Counted from the first letter of the stretch, positions 31,989-40,834 are shown. The stretch is 44,814 nucleotides of DNA from Cryomorphaceae bacterium (GCA_016124575.1 WGNM01000028.1:1-44814), one strand, 5' to 3'. Program-made: numbers and translations. Notes: generated by a model not told the origin, from the letters alone.

Positions 31989-33374
31989 ATGACATTGATA
32001 AAGTCTATTTCCGGCATCCGCGGGACCATTGGTGGAGTCCCAGGAAACGCCCTTACCCCTTTGGATGTGGTGCGATTTACCGCTGCTTTTGCCTCGTTTA
32101 TGGGGGCTGGAAAAAAGCGAATGAAAATCGTAATAGGTCGCGATGCGCGCATAAGCGGACCGATGGTACAAAAGTTAGTGGTGGGCACCCTGCAGGGGAT
32201 GGGAGTCGATGTAGTTGATTTGGGATTGAGCACAACACCAACAGTTGAAGTGGCCGTGCCGGGGCTGGAAGCCGATGCAGGAATCATTCTCACAGCAAGT
32301 CACAACCCAAAGCAATGGAATGCGCTGAAATTGTTGAATGCGAAAGGGGAGTTTATTTCGGCTACTGAAGGACAAAAAGTCTTAGATATTGCTGAATCAG
32401 AATCATATAGCTTCGCAGATGTTGATGATCTCGGTGGTTATTCAACCGATGATACATGGATGGACAATCACATTCAAATGATTTTGGATTTGCCGCTTGT
32501 AGACGTTGCAGCCATCCACGCAGCGAATTTTTCGGTAGTGTGCGACTGTGTAAATTCATCTGGAGGTATCTTCATTCCTGCCCTTTTGAAAGCATTGGGA
32601 GTAACAGAGGTTACAGAGCTATTTTGCAATCCTAACGGAGAGTTTCCACACAATCCAGAGCCACTGCCAGAGCACCTTACAGAGATTTCGGGAGTGATAA
32701 AAAGCAAGAAAGCCGATTTGGGTATCGTAGTAGATCCCGACGTAGACCGCTTGGCATTTGTTTGCGAAGATGGCTCGATGTTCGGTGAGGAATACACCTT
32801 GGTTGCCGTAGCCGATTACGTGCTTTCTCGCAAGGCAGGCAATACCGTGAGCAACCTGTCATCGACACGCGCTTTGGATGATGTAACGGCAGCGCGAGGA
32901 GGTAAATACACAGCATCCGCCGTAGGCGAAGTGAATGTGGTAGAAGCCATGAAAGCAACAAATGCTGTGATTGGTGGAGAAGGGAACGGTGGAATCATCT
33001 ACCCAGAACTTCATTATGGAAGAGATGCACTGGTGGGTGTTGCCTTGTTTTTAACACACTTGGCACACGAGAAGAAATCAGCATCTTCGCTGCGCGCTAG
33101 CTATCCAGAGTATGTGATGGCGAAAAAGAAAATTGAATTGGAAGTGGGAATGGACGTAGATGCTTTGCTTCATACCATCGCATCGCGTTACGCCCATGAA
33201 AAGATAAATACAGTAGACGGAGTGAAAATCGATTTTGCCAATGGATGGGTTCACCTTCGCAAGTCAAACACAGAACCTATCATTCGCATCTATGCCGAGG
33301 CAGGCAGTGCTGATGAGGTGGAACAGCTATCAGACATGCTTTTAAATGAACTTAAATCTCTTGCAGCAGAATGA
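31989..33374 (+). CDS. glmM: Phosphoglucosamine mutase
   Basis: 461 aa. Interconverts GlcN-6-P and GlcN-1-P on the way to UDP-GlcNAc, the substrate of peptidoglycan and of the wecB product. All four alpha-D-phosphohexomutase loops are present: the active-site Ser S104 in LTASHNP, the metal loop VDPDVDRLAF, the sugar-binding GGEGNGGIIYPE, and the phosphate-binding RKSNTEPIIRIYAEAG. The GEGNGG form is usual in Bacteroidota enzymes annotated as GlmM; phosphomannomutase activity cannot be excluded. It overlaps the next gene by 4 bp (ATGA), forming a glmM / cysteine desulfurase / bioB unit. Confidence 0.9.
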   Translation: MTLIKSISGIRGTIGGVPGNALTPLDVVRFTAAFASFMGAGKKRMKIVIGRDARISGPMVQKLVVGTLQGMGVDVVDLGLSTTPTVEVAVPGLEADAGIILTASHNPKQWNALKLLNAKGEFISATEGQKVLDIAESESYSFADVDDLGGYSTDDTWMDNHIQMILDLPLVDVAAIHAANFSVVCDCVNSSGGIFIPALLKALGVTEVTELFCNPNGEFPHNPEPLPEHLTEISGVIKSKKADLGIVVDPDVDRLAFVCEDGSMFGEEYTLVAVADYVLSRKAGNTVSNLSSTRALDDVTAARGGKYTASAVGEVNVVEAMKATNAVIGGEGNGGIIYPELHYGRDALVGVALFLTHLAHEKKSASSLRASYPEYVMAKKKIELEVGMDVDALLHTIASRYAHEKINTVDGVKIDFANGWVHLRKSNTEPIIRIYAEAGSADEVEQLSDMLLNELKSLAAE

Positions 33375-34525
33375 GTGGAAAGACAGTTTATCTAGATAAC
33401 GCCGCAACAACGCCCATCGACCCTGCGGTTGTAGAAGCCATGTTGCCTTATTTGAGCGACTACTTCGGTAATCCTTCTTCTTCGCACAGCTATGGCAGGA
33501 AGACGAAAACCGCTATTGAAACCGCTCGCCGCACCATAGCTGCTGCTTTACATTGTGCACCATCTGAAATATGTTTCACTTCTGGAGGCACCGAGGCCGA
33601 TAACCTGGCGCTGCTAGCCGCCGTTCGCGATTTAGGCTGCACACACATCATCACCAGCGCCATTGAGCATAGCGCAGTGATAAAGACAGCAGAAAAACTG
33701 GGAGTAGAAACAGGTGTGAAGGTGAGCTGGGTGCGCTTGCATGAGAACGGGCATATAGATCTCAACCATTTACAATCGCTGCTTGATGAGCCTGGTAAAG
33801 CCATCGTAAGCTTGATGCACGCCAACAACGAAATCGGGAATGTACTGCCGCTTCAAAAAGTGAGCGAAATGTGCCAAGCAGCAAAGGCTTATTTTCATAG
33901 CGACACAGTGCAAACAATGGGGCATTATGCGTTTGATTTGAGCAAGTTGCATATCGACTTTATAACCTGTGCAGCGCATAAACTGCACGGACCGAAAGGA
34001 GTTGGTTTTTTATATGTCAACAAAAAACTCAAGATCAATGCGATGATCAACGGGGGCGGACAAGAACGATCGCTTCGTGGGGGGACAGAGAACATTTACG
34101 GCATTATCGGGATGGCCAAAGCCATTGAGCTCGCTTATGCCGATCTAAATGAACACCATCGTCATGTTTCAGCAGTGAAGCAATACATGATAGAACGCTT
34201 GCAGCAGGAAGTTGCCGACATCAAATTCAATGGAGATTCAGCTTCTGAAGATAGCTTGTATACAGTTTTGAACGTCAATTTTCCACCGACTGAAAATGCA
34301 GGTATGTTGCTGTTTTTGTTGGATTTAGAAGGTGTTGCCTGTTCGGGGGGCAGTGCCTGCTCATCAGGCGCAGCCAAAGGCTCACACGTGCTCGATGGCA
34401 TCAATGCCATAACACCAGATCGCGGGGCGAGTTTGCGTTTCTCGTTCAGTCGGTTTACAACGAAAGAAGACATAGATTTCGCAATAGAAAAGATTACTAA
34501 ACTTTGTTTGCAACACGCCAATTGA
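33371..34525 (+). CDS. Cysteine desulfurase (NifS/IscS class)
   Basis: 384 aa PLP enzyme that releases sulfur from cysteine as a persulfide for Fe-S cluster and cofactor assembly. Family motifs: YLDNAATTP at the N-terminus, SGGTEADNLAL, PLP-stacking H100, D178 in FHSDTVQTMG, PLP-Lys K204 in AAHKLHGPKG, and the catalytic loop SGGSACSSGAA (C330). No IscU, IscR or SUF genes are adjacent. Its partner here is bioB, 1 bp downstream, whose product consumes Fe-S-derived sulfur, so dedicated sulfur or cluster supply for biotin synthesis is a reasonable inference. Confidence 0.93.
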   Translation: MSGKTVYLDNAATTPIDPAVVEAMLPYLSDYFGNPSSSHSYGRKTKTAIETARRTIAAALHCAPSEICFTSGGTEADNLALLAAVRDLGCTHIITSAIEHSAVIKTAEKLGVETGVKVSWVRLHENGHIDLNHLQSLLDEPGKAIVSLMHANNEIGNVLPLQKVSEMCQAAKAYFHSDTVQTMGHYAFDLSKLHIDFITCAAHKLHGPKGVGFLYVNKKLKINAMINGGGQERSLRGGTENIYGIIGMAKAIELAYADLNEHHRHVSAVKQYMIERLQQEVADIKFNGDSASEDSLYTVLNVNFPPTENAGMLLFLLDLEGVACSGGSACSSGAAKGSHVLDGINAITPDRGASLRFSFSRFTTKEDIDFAIEKITKLCLQHAN

Positions 34526-34526
34526 G

Positions 34527-35615
34527 ATGGAAGAGATGACGACATGGTCACGGGAAGCGATTTTAGAAGTTTACAATCGTCCACTGATAAACTTAATGTA
34601 CGAAGCGGCTACGGTTCACCGTCAACACCACGCTGCAGATGAGGTGCAGGTTAGCACTTTGCTATCCATAAAAACGGGTGGCTGTCCAGAAGATTGCGGT
34701 TACTGTCCGCAAGCTGCCCGCTACCACACAGGTGTCGAAGGTGAAGATTTGCTCACGGTAAACCATGTAAAAGCGCAGGCTTTGCGAGCTAAATCAACAG
34801 GTTCGTCGCGCCTGTGCATGGGTGCTGCTTGGCGCAATGTGAAAGACGATGCCGATTTCGATCACGTGCTTGAGATGGTTCGCGCGGTGAACGAAACGGG
34901 TTTGGAGGTGTGTGCAACGCTGGGGATGCTGACAGAGCGCCAGGCACAGCGACTTGCCGATGCAGGTCTGTATGCCTACAATCACAACCTCGATTCATCT
35001 GAGGAATACTACAAAGAAATTATATCGACACGCGGCTACGAAGATCGCTTGAAGACTATTGAGAATGTCCGCACCGCCGGCGTTAGCGTTTGCTCTGGAG
35101 GCATCATAGGTATGGGCGAAAGCCATGAAGATCGCTGCGGTATGTTGGCAGTTTATGCAGACATGGAGACTCCACCTGAAAGCATTCCCATCAATGCTTT
35201 GGTTGCTGTTGAGGGCACGCCACTTGAAGATCAGGAGCCAATCAGCATTTGGGAAATGGTGCGGATGATCGCCACCACACGCATTGTACTTCCGAAATCG
35301 GTTATTCGATTGTCGGCAGGAAGGACGAATATGAGCGATGAAGGACAAGCATTGTGCTTCATGGCAGGCGCGGGGTCGATTTTTGCAGGCGATAAGTTGC
35401 TGACCACTCCAAACCCTGATGTCAACAAAGACATGCAGTTATTCGATGTATTGGGCATTACGCCAATGAAGCCTTACTCAAAAGGTGAGAAGCCAGAAGT
35501 GAATGAACGCTACAAAGACAATGCAGACGCTGAGAAGCGCATCAAGTGGAGCCGTCCGGAACACAAAATTGTCCGAAACGAAGACAAGTCGATGAAGGGC
35601 AAATCAGTGAGTTGA
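34527..35615 (+). CDS. bioB: Biotin synthase
   Basis: 362 aa radical SAM enzyme that inserts sulfur into dethiobiotin. The radical-SAM cluster motif is C53-P-E-D-C57-G-Y-C60 (GGCPEDCGYCPQ). [2Fe-2S] ligands include Cys in SRLCMGAAWR, VCATLG and VCSGGIIGMGE; the conserved Arg lies in IRLSAGR. The family length is about 345, so there is a short C-terminal extension (EVNERYKDNADAEKRIKWSRPEH) with no recognised motif. No other bio genes are in the window. It is convergent with the PAP2 gene, overlapping it by 12 bp. Confidence 0.95.
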   Translation: MEEMTTWSREAILEVYNRPLINLMYEAATVHRQHHAADEVQVSTLLSIKTGGCPEDCGYCPQAARYHTGVEGEDLLTVNHVKAQALRAKSTGSSRLCMGAAWRNVKDDADFDHVLEMVRAVNETGLEVCATLGMLTERQAQRLADAGLYAYNHNLDSSEEYYKEIISTRGYEDRLKTIENVRTAGVSVCSGGIIGMGESHEDRCGMLAVYADMETPPESIPINALVAVEGTPLEDQEPISIWEMVRMIATTRIVLPKSVIRLSAGRTNMSDEGQALCFMAGAGSIFAGDKLLTTPNPDVNKDMQLFDVLGITPMKPYSKGEKPEVNERYKDNADAEKRIKWSRPEHKIVRNEDKSMKGKSVS

Positions 35616-36362
35616 TTTCCGTGCTTTTTTTAAGTGCAAATACGGAACCCCTATTCCTACAGCTGCTCCAATCAAATACCCCGTGGCCACATCGGTCACG
35701 AAGTGTTGTCCGCCCCGTACCCTCAACAATCCTGTCACCATGGGTGCCACAGCAGCGGCTATCCAGGTTGAAGTTTTTACCCATTTTTTATCGCTGTATT
35801 GCTGCACCATCATGGCCGTGAAAAAGCAATAGCTCGCCGTGGTTGAGGTATGCATGCTATAAAAACTTCTCCGTGCATCGGGTAGCAGTTTTTCATCGAG
35901 CAAAACGGAGGTGTTGTAGGTGAAAGGACGAGGACGTTGCACCAGCGATTTCGTCGACGTGGCAAACGCGTAGTTCAGAAACGACACCTCAGCGTACATG
36001 TGTGCAAGTTCACTTAAGTCTTTGCGCGCTGCTGGAAATAGAAACGCACAAGCAGGTAAGATTCCAGACCCAATAGCAACAAAATCACTTGCCAACGCTG
36101 CGCCGTGGTAGTAGCTGTTCACAAACCTTTTGTCGATAGCGTTGATGCTGCTTGACCTTAAGTTTCCCACCTCCACCGCCGACATTCCCTTATCGTTTCT
36201 ACTCATCAAAAACGCAGTACCAGCGAGCGTTGCCGACGATCCCGTGAGCGTCCATTTAAACCCCTTGGACGTCTTAATCATACCTTCTTGCGCGCTCAAC
36301 GGCGCGGATGTTGAACAGCAAATTGCTATTAGAACATAGATTATTATGTTGAACTGGAACAT
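35604..36362 (-). CDS. PAP2-family phosphatase
   Basis: 252 aa with signal peptide or N-terminal TM (1-24) and further hydrophobic segments. The PAP2 motif is intact in part: K138-x6-R145-P146 (KSLVQRPRP) and R214-x5-H220-x3-D224 (RVRGGQHFVTD). The central PSGH motif is degenerate (YSMHTSTT; S169, H171 kept, Gly replaced by Met). Members dephosphorylate lipid phosphates such as phosphatidic acid or undecaprenyl pyrophosphate. Given the murQ, DUF368, wecB and glmM genes nearby, a lipid-carrier phosphatase is possible, but the substrate is not shown by the sequence. Confidence 0.88.
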   Translation of the reverse strand: MFQFNIIIYVLIAICCSTSAPLSAQEGMIKTSKGFKWTLTGSSATLAGTAFLMSRNDKGMSAVEVGNLRSSSINAIDKRFVNSYYHGAALASDFVAIGSGILPACAFLFPAARKDLSELAHMYAEVSFLNYAFATSTKSLVQRPRPFTYNTSVLLDEKLLPDARRSFYSMHTSTTASYCFFTAMMVQQYSDKKWVKTSTWIAAAVAPMVTGLLRVRGGQHFVTDVATGYLIGAAVGIGVPYLHLKKARKSTH

Positions 36363-36454
36363 TCTACTTTACGATTGTCCGAAAGATAATGCAAACAGAA
36401 GAATAGCAATGAGCAGCGCTGCCGCATTGCGAGGAAAAGACGAGTGCAAGAGAG

Positions 36455-36479
36455 TGACCCGTCCTAAAATAGATTTACA
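36455..36479. mobile_element. Possible solo IS-end (terminal inverted repeat) remnant
   Basis: A 25-bp sequence starting TGACCCGTCCTAAAATAG and ending TTTACA. It has the 5'-TG...CA-3' ends and the TAAAATAG core reminiscent of terminal repeats of IS3-type elements in Bacteroidota. No transposase and no second end are found in the window, so this rests on pattern memory only. Confidence 0.25.
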
Positions 36480-36522
36480 GATTATTTGCTTAGTCCTTAC
36501 ATGGATTAGCAGGCTTGAAAAA

Positions 36523-36558
36523 GAGAGTGAGAGTGAGAGTAAGAGTGAGAGTGAGAGT
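36523..36558. repeat. Hexanucleotide tandem repeat (GAGAGT)6
   Basis: Six units of GAGAGT, the fourth changed to AAGAGT, followed by a decayed GAGAAAGTGAG. It lies about 160 bp upstream of the PAP2 start. Read in one frame it would encode alternating Glu/Ser residues. Confidence 0.85.
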
Positions 36559-36952
36559 GAGAAAGTGAGCGGTGAACGTTGGTGAGACTGATATTGAGTG
36601 AGGCGAATGAAGAAAGATTAATGCTTTTTATTCTCAACTACGCCCTCGCGTTCGGAACTGGTTTGCGCCCTGCGGGCCCTCCCTCCCCCGCGCCGTCAAC
36701 ACCGTGCACTACAAAGGTAAGTCCTCTGAAAAAGCTTGTCAATAGGCACTTTGTAGATGATAGCGAGAACTTTGTAGATGCTCGAATTTTGATGTTTTGG
36801 AGGAGATAATCCGAAGGTTAGTTTCAGGCTTGGAGACTTGACTCTGAATGCTAGCATTTTGCCTAATCATTTATGGTGCAGCAAAGAATAACAACAGGAC
36901 AAGTCTATCTCATATTCGACTTTCCGCAACAAGAGCTGATTATTTCAGACAA

Positions 36953-36987
36953 AGCAAAAAAAAGCTGCCCGTATTCGAGGCAGCTTT
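36953..36987 (-). terminator. Rho-independent terminator of lpdA
   Basis: 9-bp perfect stem AAAGCTGCC (36961-36969) / GGCAGCTTT (36979-36987) followed on the - strand by a long T tract (A run on the + strand to 36953). It lies 24 bp beyond the lpdA stop. Confidence 0.85.
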
Positions 36988-37010
36988 TCTCACTAACTAT
37001 TTTAGAAATC

Positions 37011-38399
37011 TTATAGGTGAATCACCTCGTCATAAGCTGCCGCCGCAGCTTCCATAATCGCCTCGCTCATGGTTGGGTGAGGGTGAACGGTTTTGATCAG
37101 TTCATGACCTGTGGTTTCGAGCTTGCGCACGGCTACCAACTCAGCTACCATCTCAGTCACATTCGCGCCAATAAGATGTCCGCCCAGCAACTCACCATAT
37201 TTCGCGTCAAAAATAAGCTTCACAAAACCATCTTTGGTGCCGCCTGCGCTTGCTTTTCCTGAAGCCGAGAAAGGGAATTTACCAACTTTGATTTCGATGC
37301 CTTTTTCGCGTGCTTGCTTCTCTGTCATCCCCACGCTGGCTATTTCAGGTGAACTATAGGTACAACCCGGTATGTTGCCATAATCAAGCGCTTCTGGATG
37401 ATGTCCAGCAATTTTCTCTACGCAAATAATGCCCTCAGCAGAGGCCACGTGTGCAAGAGCAGGGCCAGGCACGCAATCGCCAATGGCGAAGTAGCCGGGG
37501 ATATTGGTTTGGTAGTATTCATCGACAACGATTTTTCCTTTATCGGTCGCGATGCCTACTTGTTCAAGTCCGATGTTTTCGATGTTCGCAATAACACCAA
37601 CAGCGCTGAGAACGATGTCGCAGTCGATAACTTCATCGCCTTTTTTTGTTTTCACAGTCACCTTGCATCCTGCGCCAGCAGTGTCTACTTTGGTCACTTC
37701 GGCATTGGTCATGATATTGATGCCTTGCTTTTTGAAGCTGCGCTCCAATTGCTTGCTCACTTCTTCGTCTTCAACAGGAACGATATTCGGAAGGTATTCC
37801 ACAACCGTTACCTCTGTTCCGATGGCATTGTAGAAGTATGCGAATTCAACACCTATGGCACCTGAGCCAACTACAACCATTTTCTTCGGCTGTTTGGCTA
37901 GAGTCATCGCCTCACGGTATCCGATAATCTTCTTACCATCTTGAGGCAGCGAAGGCAATGCACGTGAACGAGCTCCAGTCGCGATGATGATGCTGTCGGC
38001 GCTGTATTCTACTGCAGTTCCATCGGCACCTGTAACAGCTATCTTACGTCCGGCCATCACTTTCCCACTTCCCATGATGACGTCAATTTTGTTCTTTTTC
38101 ATCAAAAACTGAACACCCTTGCTCATGCCATCGGCCACATCGCGGCTGCGTTTTACCATGCCACCAAAATCTGCTTTTGGAGCACCCACTTCTATGCCGT
38201 AGTCGGCAGCGTGGTTGATATACTCAAAAACGTTTGCACTTTTAAGAAGTGCTTTGGTAGGTATGCAACCCCAGTTCAGACAAATACCACCAAGCGATTC
38301 ACGCTCCACGATAGCTGTTTTTAGTCCCAACTGCGACGCTCTAATGGCAGTTACATATCCACCCGGGCCACTGCCCAAAACGATTACATCATATTTCAT
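37011..38399 (-). CDS. lpdA: Dihydrolipoyl dehydrogenase (E3)
   Basis: 462 aa from ATG 38399; a TTG lies 6 bp upstream. FAD-dependent enzyme that reoxidises lipoyl groups of pyruvate and 2-oxoglutarate dehydrogenase complexes. FAD site GSGPGGYVTAIRA; redox disulfide C40/C45 in GGICLNWGCIPT; NAD site VVGSGAIGVEFAYF; second FAD motif FAIGDCVPGPALAHVASAEG; catalytic His-Glu in KTVHPHPTMSEAIMEAA. E1/E2 genes are not adjacent. The promoter -7 box and a strong terminator show it is a separate transcription unit. Confidence 0.96.
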   Translation of the reverse strand: MKYDVIVLGSGPGGYVTAIRASQLGLKTAIVERESLGGICLNWGCIPTKALLKSANVFEYINHAADYGIEVGAPKADFGGMVKRSRDVADGMSKGVQFLMKKNKIDVIMGSGKVMAGRKIAVTGADGTAVEYSADSIIIATGARSRALPSLPQDGKKIIGYREAMTLAKQPKKMVVVGSGAIGVEFAYFYNAIGTEVTVVEYLPNIVPVEDEEVSKQLERSFKKQGINIMTNAEVTKVDTAGAGCKVTVKTKKGDEVIDCDIVLSAVGVIANIENIGLEQVGIATDKGKIVVDEYYQTNIPGYFAIGDCVPGPALAHVASAEGIICVEKIAGHHPEALDYGNIPGCTYSSPEIASVGMTEKQAREKGIEIKVGKFPFSASGKASAGGTKDGFVKLIFDAKYGELLGGHLIGANVTEMVAELVAVRKLETTGHELIKTVHPHPTMSEAIMEAAAAAYDEVIHL

Positions 38400-38425
38400 A
38401 TTCAAAATCTTCTAAGGAATGATGG

Positions 38426-38433
38426 CAAAGGTA
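38426..38433 (-). promoter_or_regulatory. -7 box of lpdA
   Basis: Reads TACCTTTG on the - strand (full TAnnTTTG match), 26 bp upstream of the ATG 38399. No TTG -33 element is seen at the expected distance. Confidence 0.45.
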
Positions 38434-38452
38434 ATAAAGTTATTATGTCATA

Positions 38453-38583
38453 CCGCTGGCTTCGAGAGCCTCAGCCAGCGGGGGTGTGCCTCAGCCAGCA
38501 GGGGTGTGCCCCCTCACGCTGGCTTCGAGTGCCTCAGCCAGCGTGAGGGGGCTTTCAAAACCGGTGGCTGAAGCTCTCGAAGG
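38453..38583. repeat. Dispersed palindromic element, copy 1 (expanded)
   Basis: It starts with a 28-bp block (38453-38480) identical to 42321-42348; this block is itself a hairpin (GCTGGC ... GCCAGC). Two tandem 21-bp units (CTCAGCCAGCRGGGGTGTGCC, about 38470-38511) follow. Next is a 16-bp perfect stem (38508-38523 / 38537-38552) with a 13-nt loop containing TTCGAGTGCC. The right end (38557-38582) matches 42362-42387 with one difference and is roughly the inverse of the left arm. It lies between lpdA and a T9SS gene. Confidence 0.85.
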
Positions 38584-38589
38584 TAGCGG

Positions 38590-38614
38590 AAGGCTGCTCA
38601 ATTTGAGCAGCCTT
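38590..38614 (-). terminator. Strong hairpin downstream of the S74/T9SS gene
   Basis: Perfect 11-bp stem AAGGCTGCTCA (38590-38600) / TGAGCAGCCTT (38604-38614) with a 3-nt loop, 26 bp beyond the stop at 38640. No long T tract follows on either strand, so termination is likely but not certain. Confidence 0.55.
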
Positions 38615-38639
38615 TCTTGAAAAGAATAATTTGGAAATT

Positions 38640-40805
38640 TTAAAGCTTAATTGCACGCTTCACGAATTCCTGTCCATCTACTACCAAGGTGTAGAAATAA
38701 ATACCTGAAGAAATATTTGTTGCATTCCATTCAACCGAGTATTTGCCTTGTTCTTTTGCGCCTGAAACCAAATTGGTTATCAGTCGACCAGATTGGTCGT
38801 AGATGTTAATTTGTACATCACAAGCACAACCTACTGTGTAAGAAATGGTTGTAGATACATCAAAAGGATTTGGGAAATTTTGATGCAACGAACTTTCTGG
38901 GGTTTCCATATTGATGTCAAAAGAGGCGCTTTTCGTTTCAGCATCCACTGCACAACAGCTTGCAACGGTGGCTGCCAAAGCGTTCACTTGCCCTTGCAAT
39001 GAACCAATCATCTCTTGTTGCTCTTGTATTGCTTTGGTGAGGATGGGGATGAGGGCGATGTAATTTACACTTAAATTTGTTTGAGCCTCAGAGTAAATTT
39101 CTCCTGTCTCAGGATCTTGAATTTGAGGTTTTGAAACTTCAGAAACAATTTCAGGAATAACTTCTTGAATTTCTTGAGCTATGAACCCATATTGTAATTC
39201 TGTACTGAAATTGTTGTTCGGATATTGCTCTGTGTCAAAGAAGTATTGCTTAGGTTTCAATTGACCTATCACTGAAATTCCTTCGTTAAACTCTTCTATT
39301 CCTGTTTTAAACATTTCATCTGAAATCAGAGCAACTTGGTTAGTCAGTATTGGACCAGCAAAGTAGCCAGCAACAGTGCCTTCGCCGTAAATGCCAATTC
39401 CTGGGAGCGTTGGTGTCCCCCCACCAGAAACTCCAGCTACCCCAATTTGGAGTGTAGATGCTCCTCCTGCAATTCCGAGTAAACCAATAACCTCATCACC
39501 GTAATAGCTTCTCGCGACAACTCCATGGTTCAATTCTGAATTTGCATGACCTTGGGTATTTACTTGAACTCCCCTTATATCATAGGTCTGGGAGTCAGCT
39601 GTAACCTTCAAGTCTGCCCCGAATATGTTAGTTCCCTGACCAATATTCATTTTCAAACCTGTATTATTCGCCAAATTTGACAATCGAATAACCTCCAATT
39701 TTGCGGAAGGATTATCAGTTCCAATCCCGACTTCCCCCTCATTGCACGCCCCAACATAACCCATGCATAAGTTTTGAGTCCCAACAATGTTCCAATCACA
39801 AGCAGTATTGTTGAACGGAACCCAAGTAGCGTTTCCGGCTAATACCAATCCTGGATCTTCTGGAAAACTTAAATAATTCAGTTGAAAATCATTATCACTA
39901 TCTTGAGTCACGCCTGTTATTAGGGCCTTTGGACTTTCAGATGGCATGTTACGAAGTCGGGCAGTACCATTTACATCCAATTTTTCTGTTGGCGTATCGG
40001 TTAACCCATTCAAGCCCAAACCAAAATTTCTTTCATTGCCAGCGAATCTCGTATTGATGAAAAGGTGTCCAAGATTGTTGACCATGAAATCAGCATTTGT
40101 TCCTGAATTCACATTGGTGTTTCGTACTCTCGTTATTCGGAATTGAGGGGTGTTCGATTGGTTTATGACATCTAACGTTCGGTGTGGCTGAAATGTATTT
40201 GACCATGCTGTGCCAACCCCCATTCTTCCTGCTGTCGTGAGTCTTGCGATTTCCAATCCTGTATAAGATGTCTGCCCTGAAACACCTGTTCCTGCTCCAG
40301 AGGTGCAGACAAAAGTCAGGTTATCGGGACCATTAGCAGAACCATTTGTATTGTCTCCCCAAACAATGGTCGCATCTGTTTGATCAGTTCCAATTTTTCT
40401 TGGACCAACATACATGAAGTCTTTGTTATGAGTGAAAACAATTCCATTTTGCATCCAATCACGATACCCGAGTTGAACAGGAATGCCATCAGGCAAGTTT
40501 TCTCCGTTCAAATGCAAGAGCGCAAAGGGTGTTCCTGGCATGTTCCAAGCAGGTGTGAAAAAAGCAGGTGAAGTACTCAACCCCAAAAATCCGCTGGTGT
40601 TGATGTTGTAACCATTAATTGGTGTAGTTCCCGTTCGCATCAAACTCATGCGGGTTGCCCCGTTGGTTTGAAAGTCGATGTTCCACCCGTTGAGGGTGCC
40701 GAGAATACCGTCTTGTGAGGTAGTATTTCCAATTGTTTGCCATTGAGCATTCGCAGCCAAACTGTTGAAGGCCAAACAAATGGCTATGATTAATTTTTGT
40801 CTCAT
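38640..40805 (-). CDS. T9SS cargo protein with peptidase S74 intramolecular chaperone domain
   Basis: 721 aa from ATG 40805, giving a clean signal peptide (MRQKLIIAICLAFNSLAANAQ). The middle part is Asn/Thr/Gly-rich with repeated fragments such as VGIGTDNPSAKLEV and GTARLRNMPS, as in trimeric tail-fibre stems. At about 505-605 is a peptidase S74 domain (SDEMFKTGIEEFNEGISVIG, LQYGFIAQEIQEVIPEIV, NYIALIPILTKAIQEQQ), which in phage tail spikes helps trimer folding and then cleaves itself off. A coiled coil follows. The C-terminus (about 630-721) is a T9SS type A sorting domain (QNFPNPFDVSTTISYTV ... NISSGIYFYTLVVDGQEFVKRAIKL). It is a predicted surface fibre or adhesin. Confidence 0.9.
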   Translation of the reverse strand: MRQKLIIAICLAFNSLAANAQWQTIGNTTSQDGILGTLNGWNIDFQTNGATRMSLMRTGTTPINGYNINTSGFLGLSTSPAFFTPAWNMPGTPFALLHLNGENLPDGIPVQLGYRDWMQNGIVFTHNKDFMYVGPRKIGTDQTDATIVWGDNTNGSANGPDNLTFVCTSGAGTGVSGQTSYTGLEIARLTTAGRMGVGTAWSNTFQPHRTLDVINQSNTPQFRITRVRNTNVNSGTNADFMVNNLGHLFINTRFAGNERNFGLGLNGLTDTPTEKLDVNGTARLRNMPSESPKALITGVTQDSDNDFQLNYLSFPEDPGLVLAGNATWVPFNNTACDWNIVGTQNLCMGYVGACNEGEVGIGTDNPSAKLEVIRLSNLANNTGLKMNIGQGTNIFGADLKVTADSQTYDIRGVQVNTQGHANSELNHGVVARSYYGDEVIGLLGIAGGASTLQIGVAGVSGGGTPTLPGIGIYGEGTVAGYFAGPILTNQVALISDEMFKTGIEEFNEGISVIGQLKPKQYFFDTEQYPNNNFSTELQYGFIAQEIQEVIPEIVSEVSKPQIQDPETGEIYSEAQTNLSVNYIALIPILTKAIQEQQEMIGSLQGQVNALAATVASCCAVDAETKSASFDINMETPESSLHQNFPNPFDVSTTISYTVGCACDVQINIYDQSGRLITNLVSGAKEQGKYSVEWNATNISSGIYFYTLVVDGQEFVKRAIKL

Positions 40806-40834
40806 TGTTGTAAGTATGAGCATCTCTCAATTAC

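Larger units (their letters stand above)
36363..37010. other. Gene-free region of about 650 bp with repeats and possible IS remnant
   Basis: Between PAP2 and lpdA, both on the - strand. It contains a possible IS end (36455-36479), a hexanucleotide array (36523-36558), a GC-rich block (about 36647-36715), a 12-bp direct repeat ACTTTGTAGATG at 36748 and 36769, and the lpdA terminator. ORFs here are short and lack family support. Confidence 0.55.

Noticed and set aside
36346-36585. ORF with Glu/Ser repeats translated from the hexanucleotide array
   Set aside because: It overlaps the PAP2 start on the opposite strand, its C-terminal part is only the GAGAGT repeat, and it has no family resemblance.
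36748-36780. Two copies of ACTTTGTAGATG, period 21, considered as a CRISPR or operator
   Set aside because: Only two short copies, no further repeats and no cas genes in the window.
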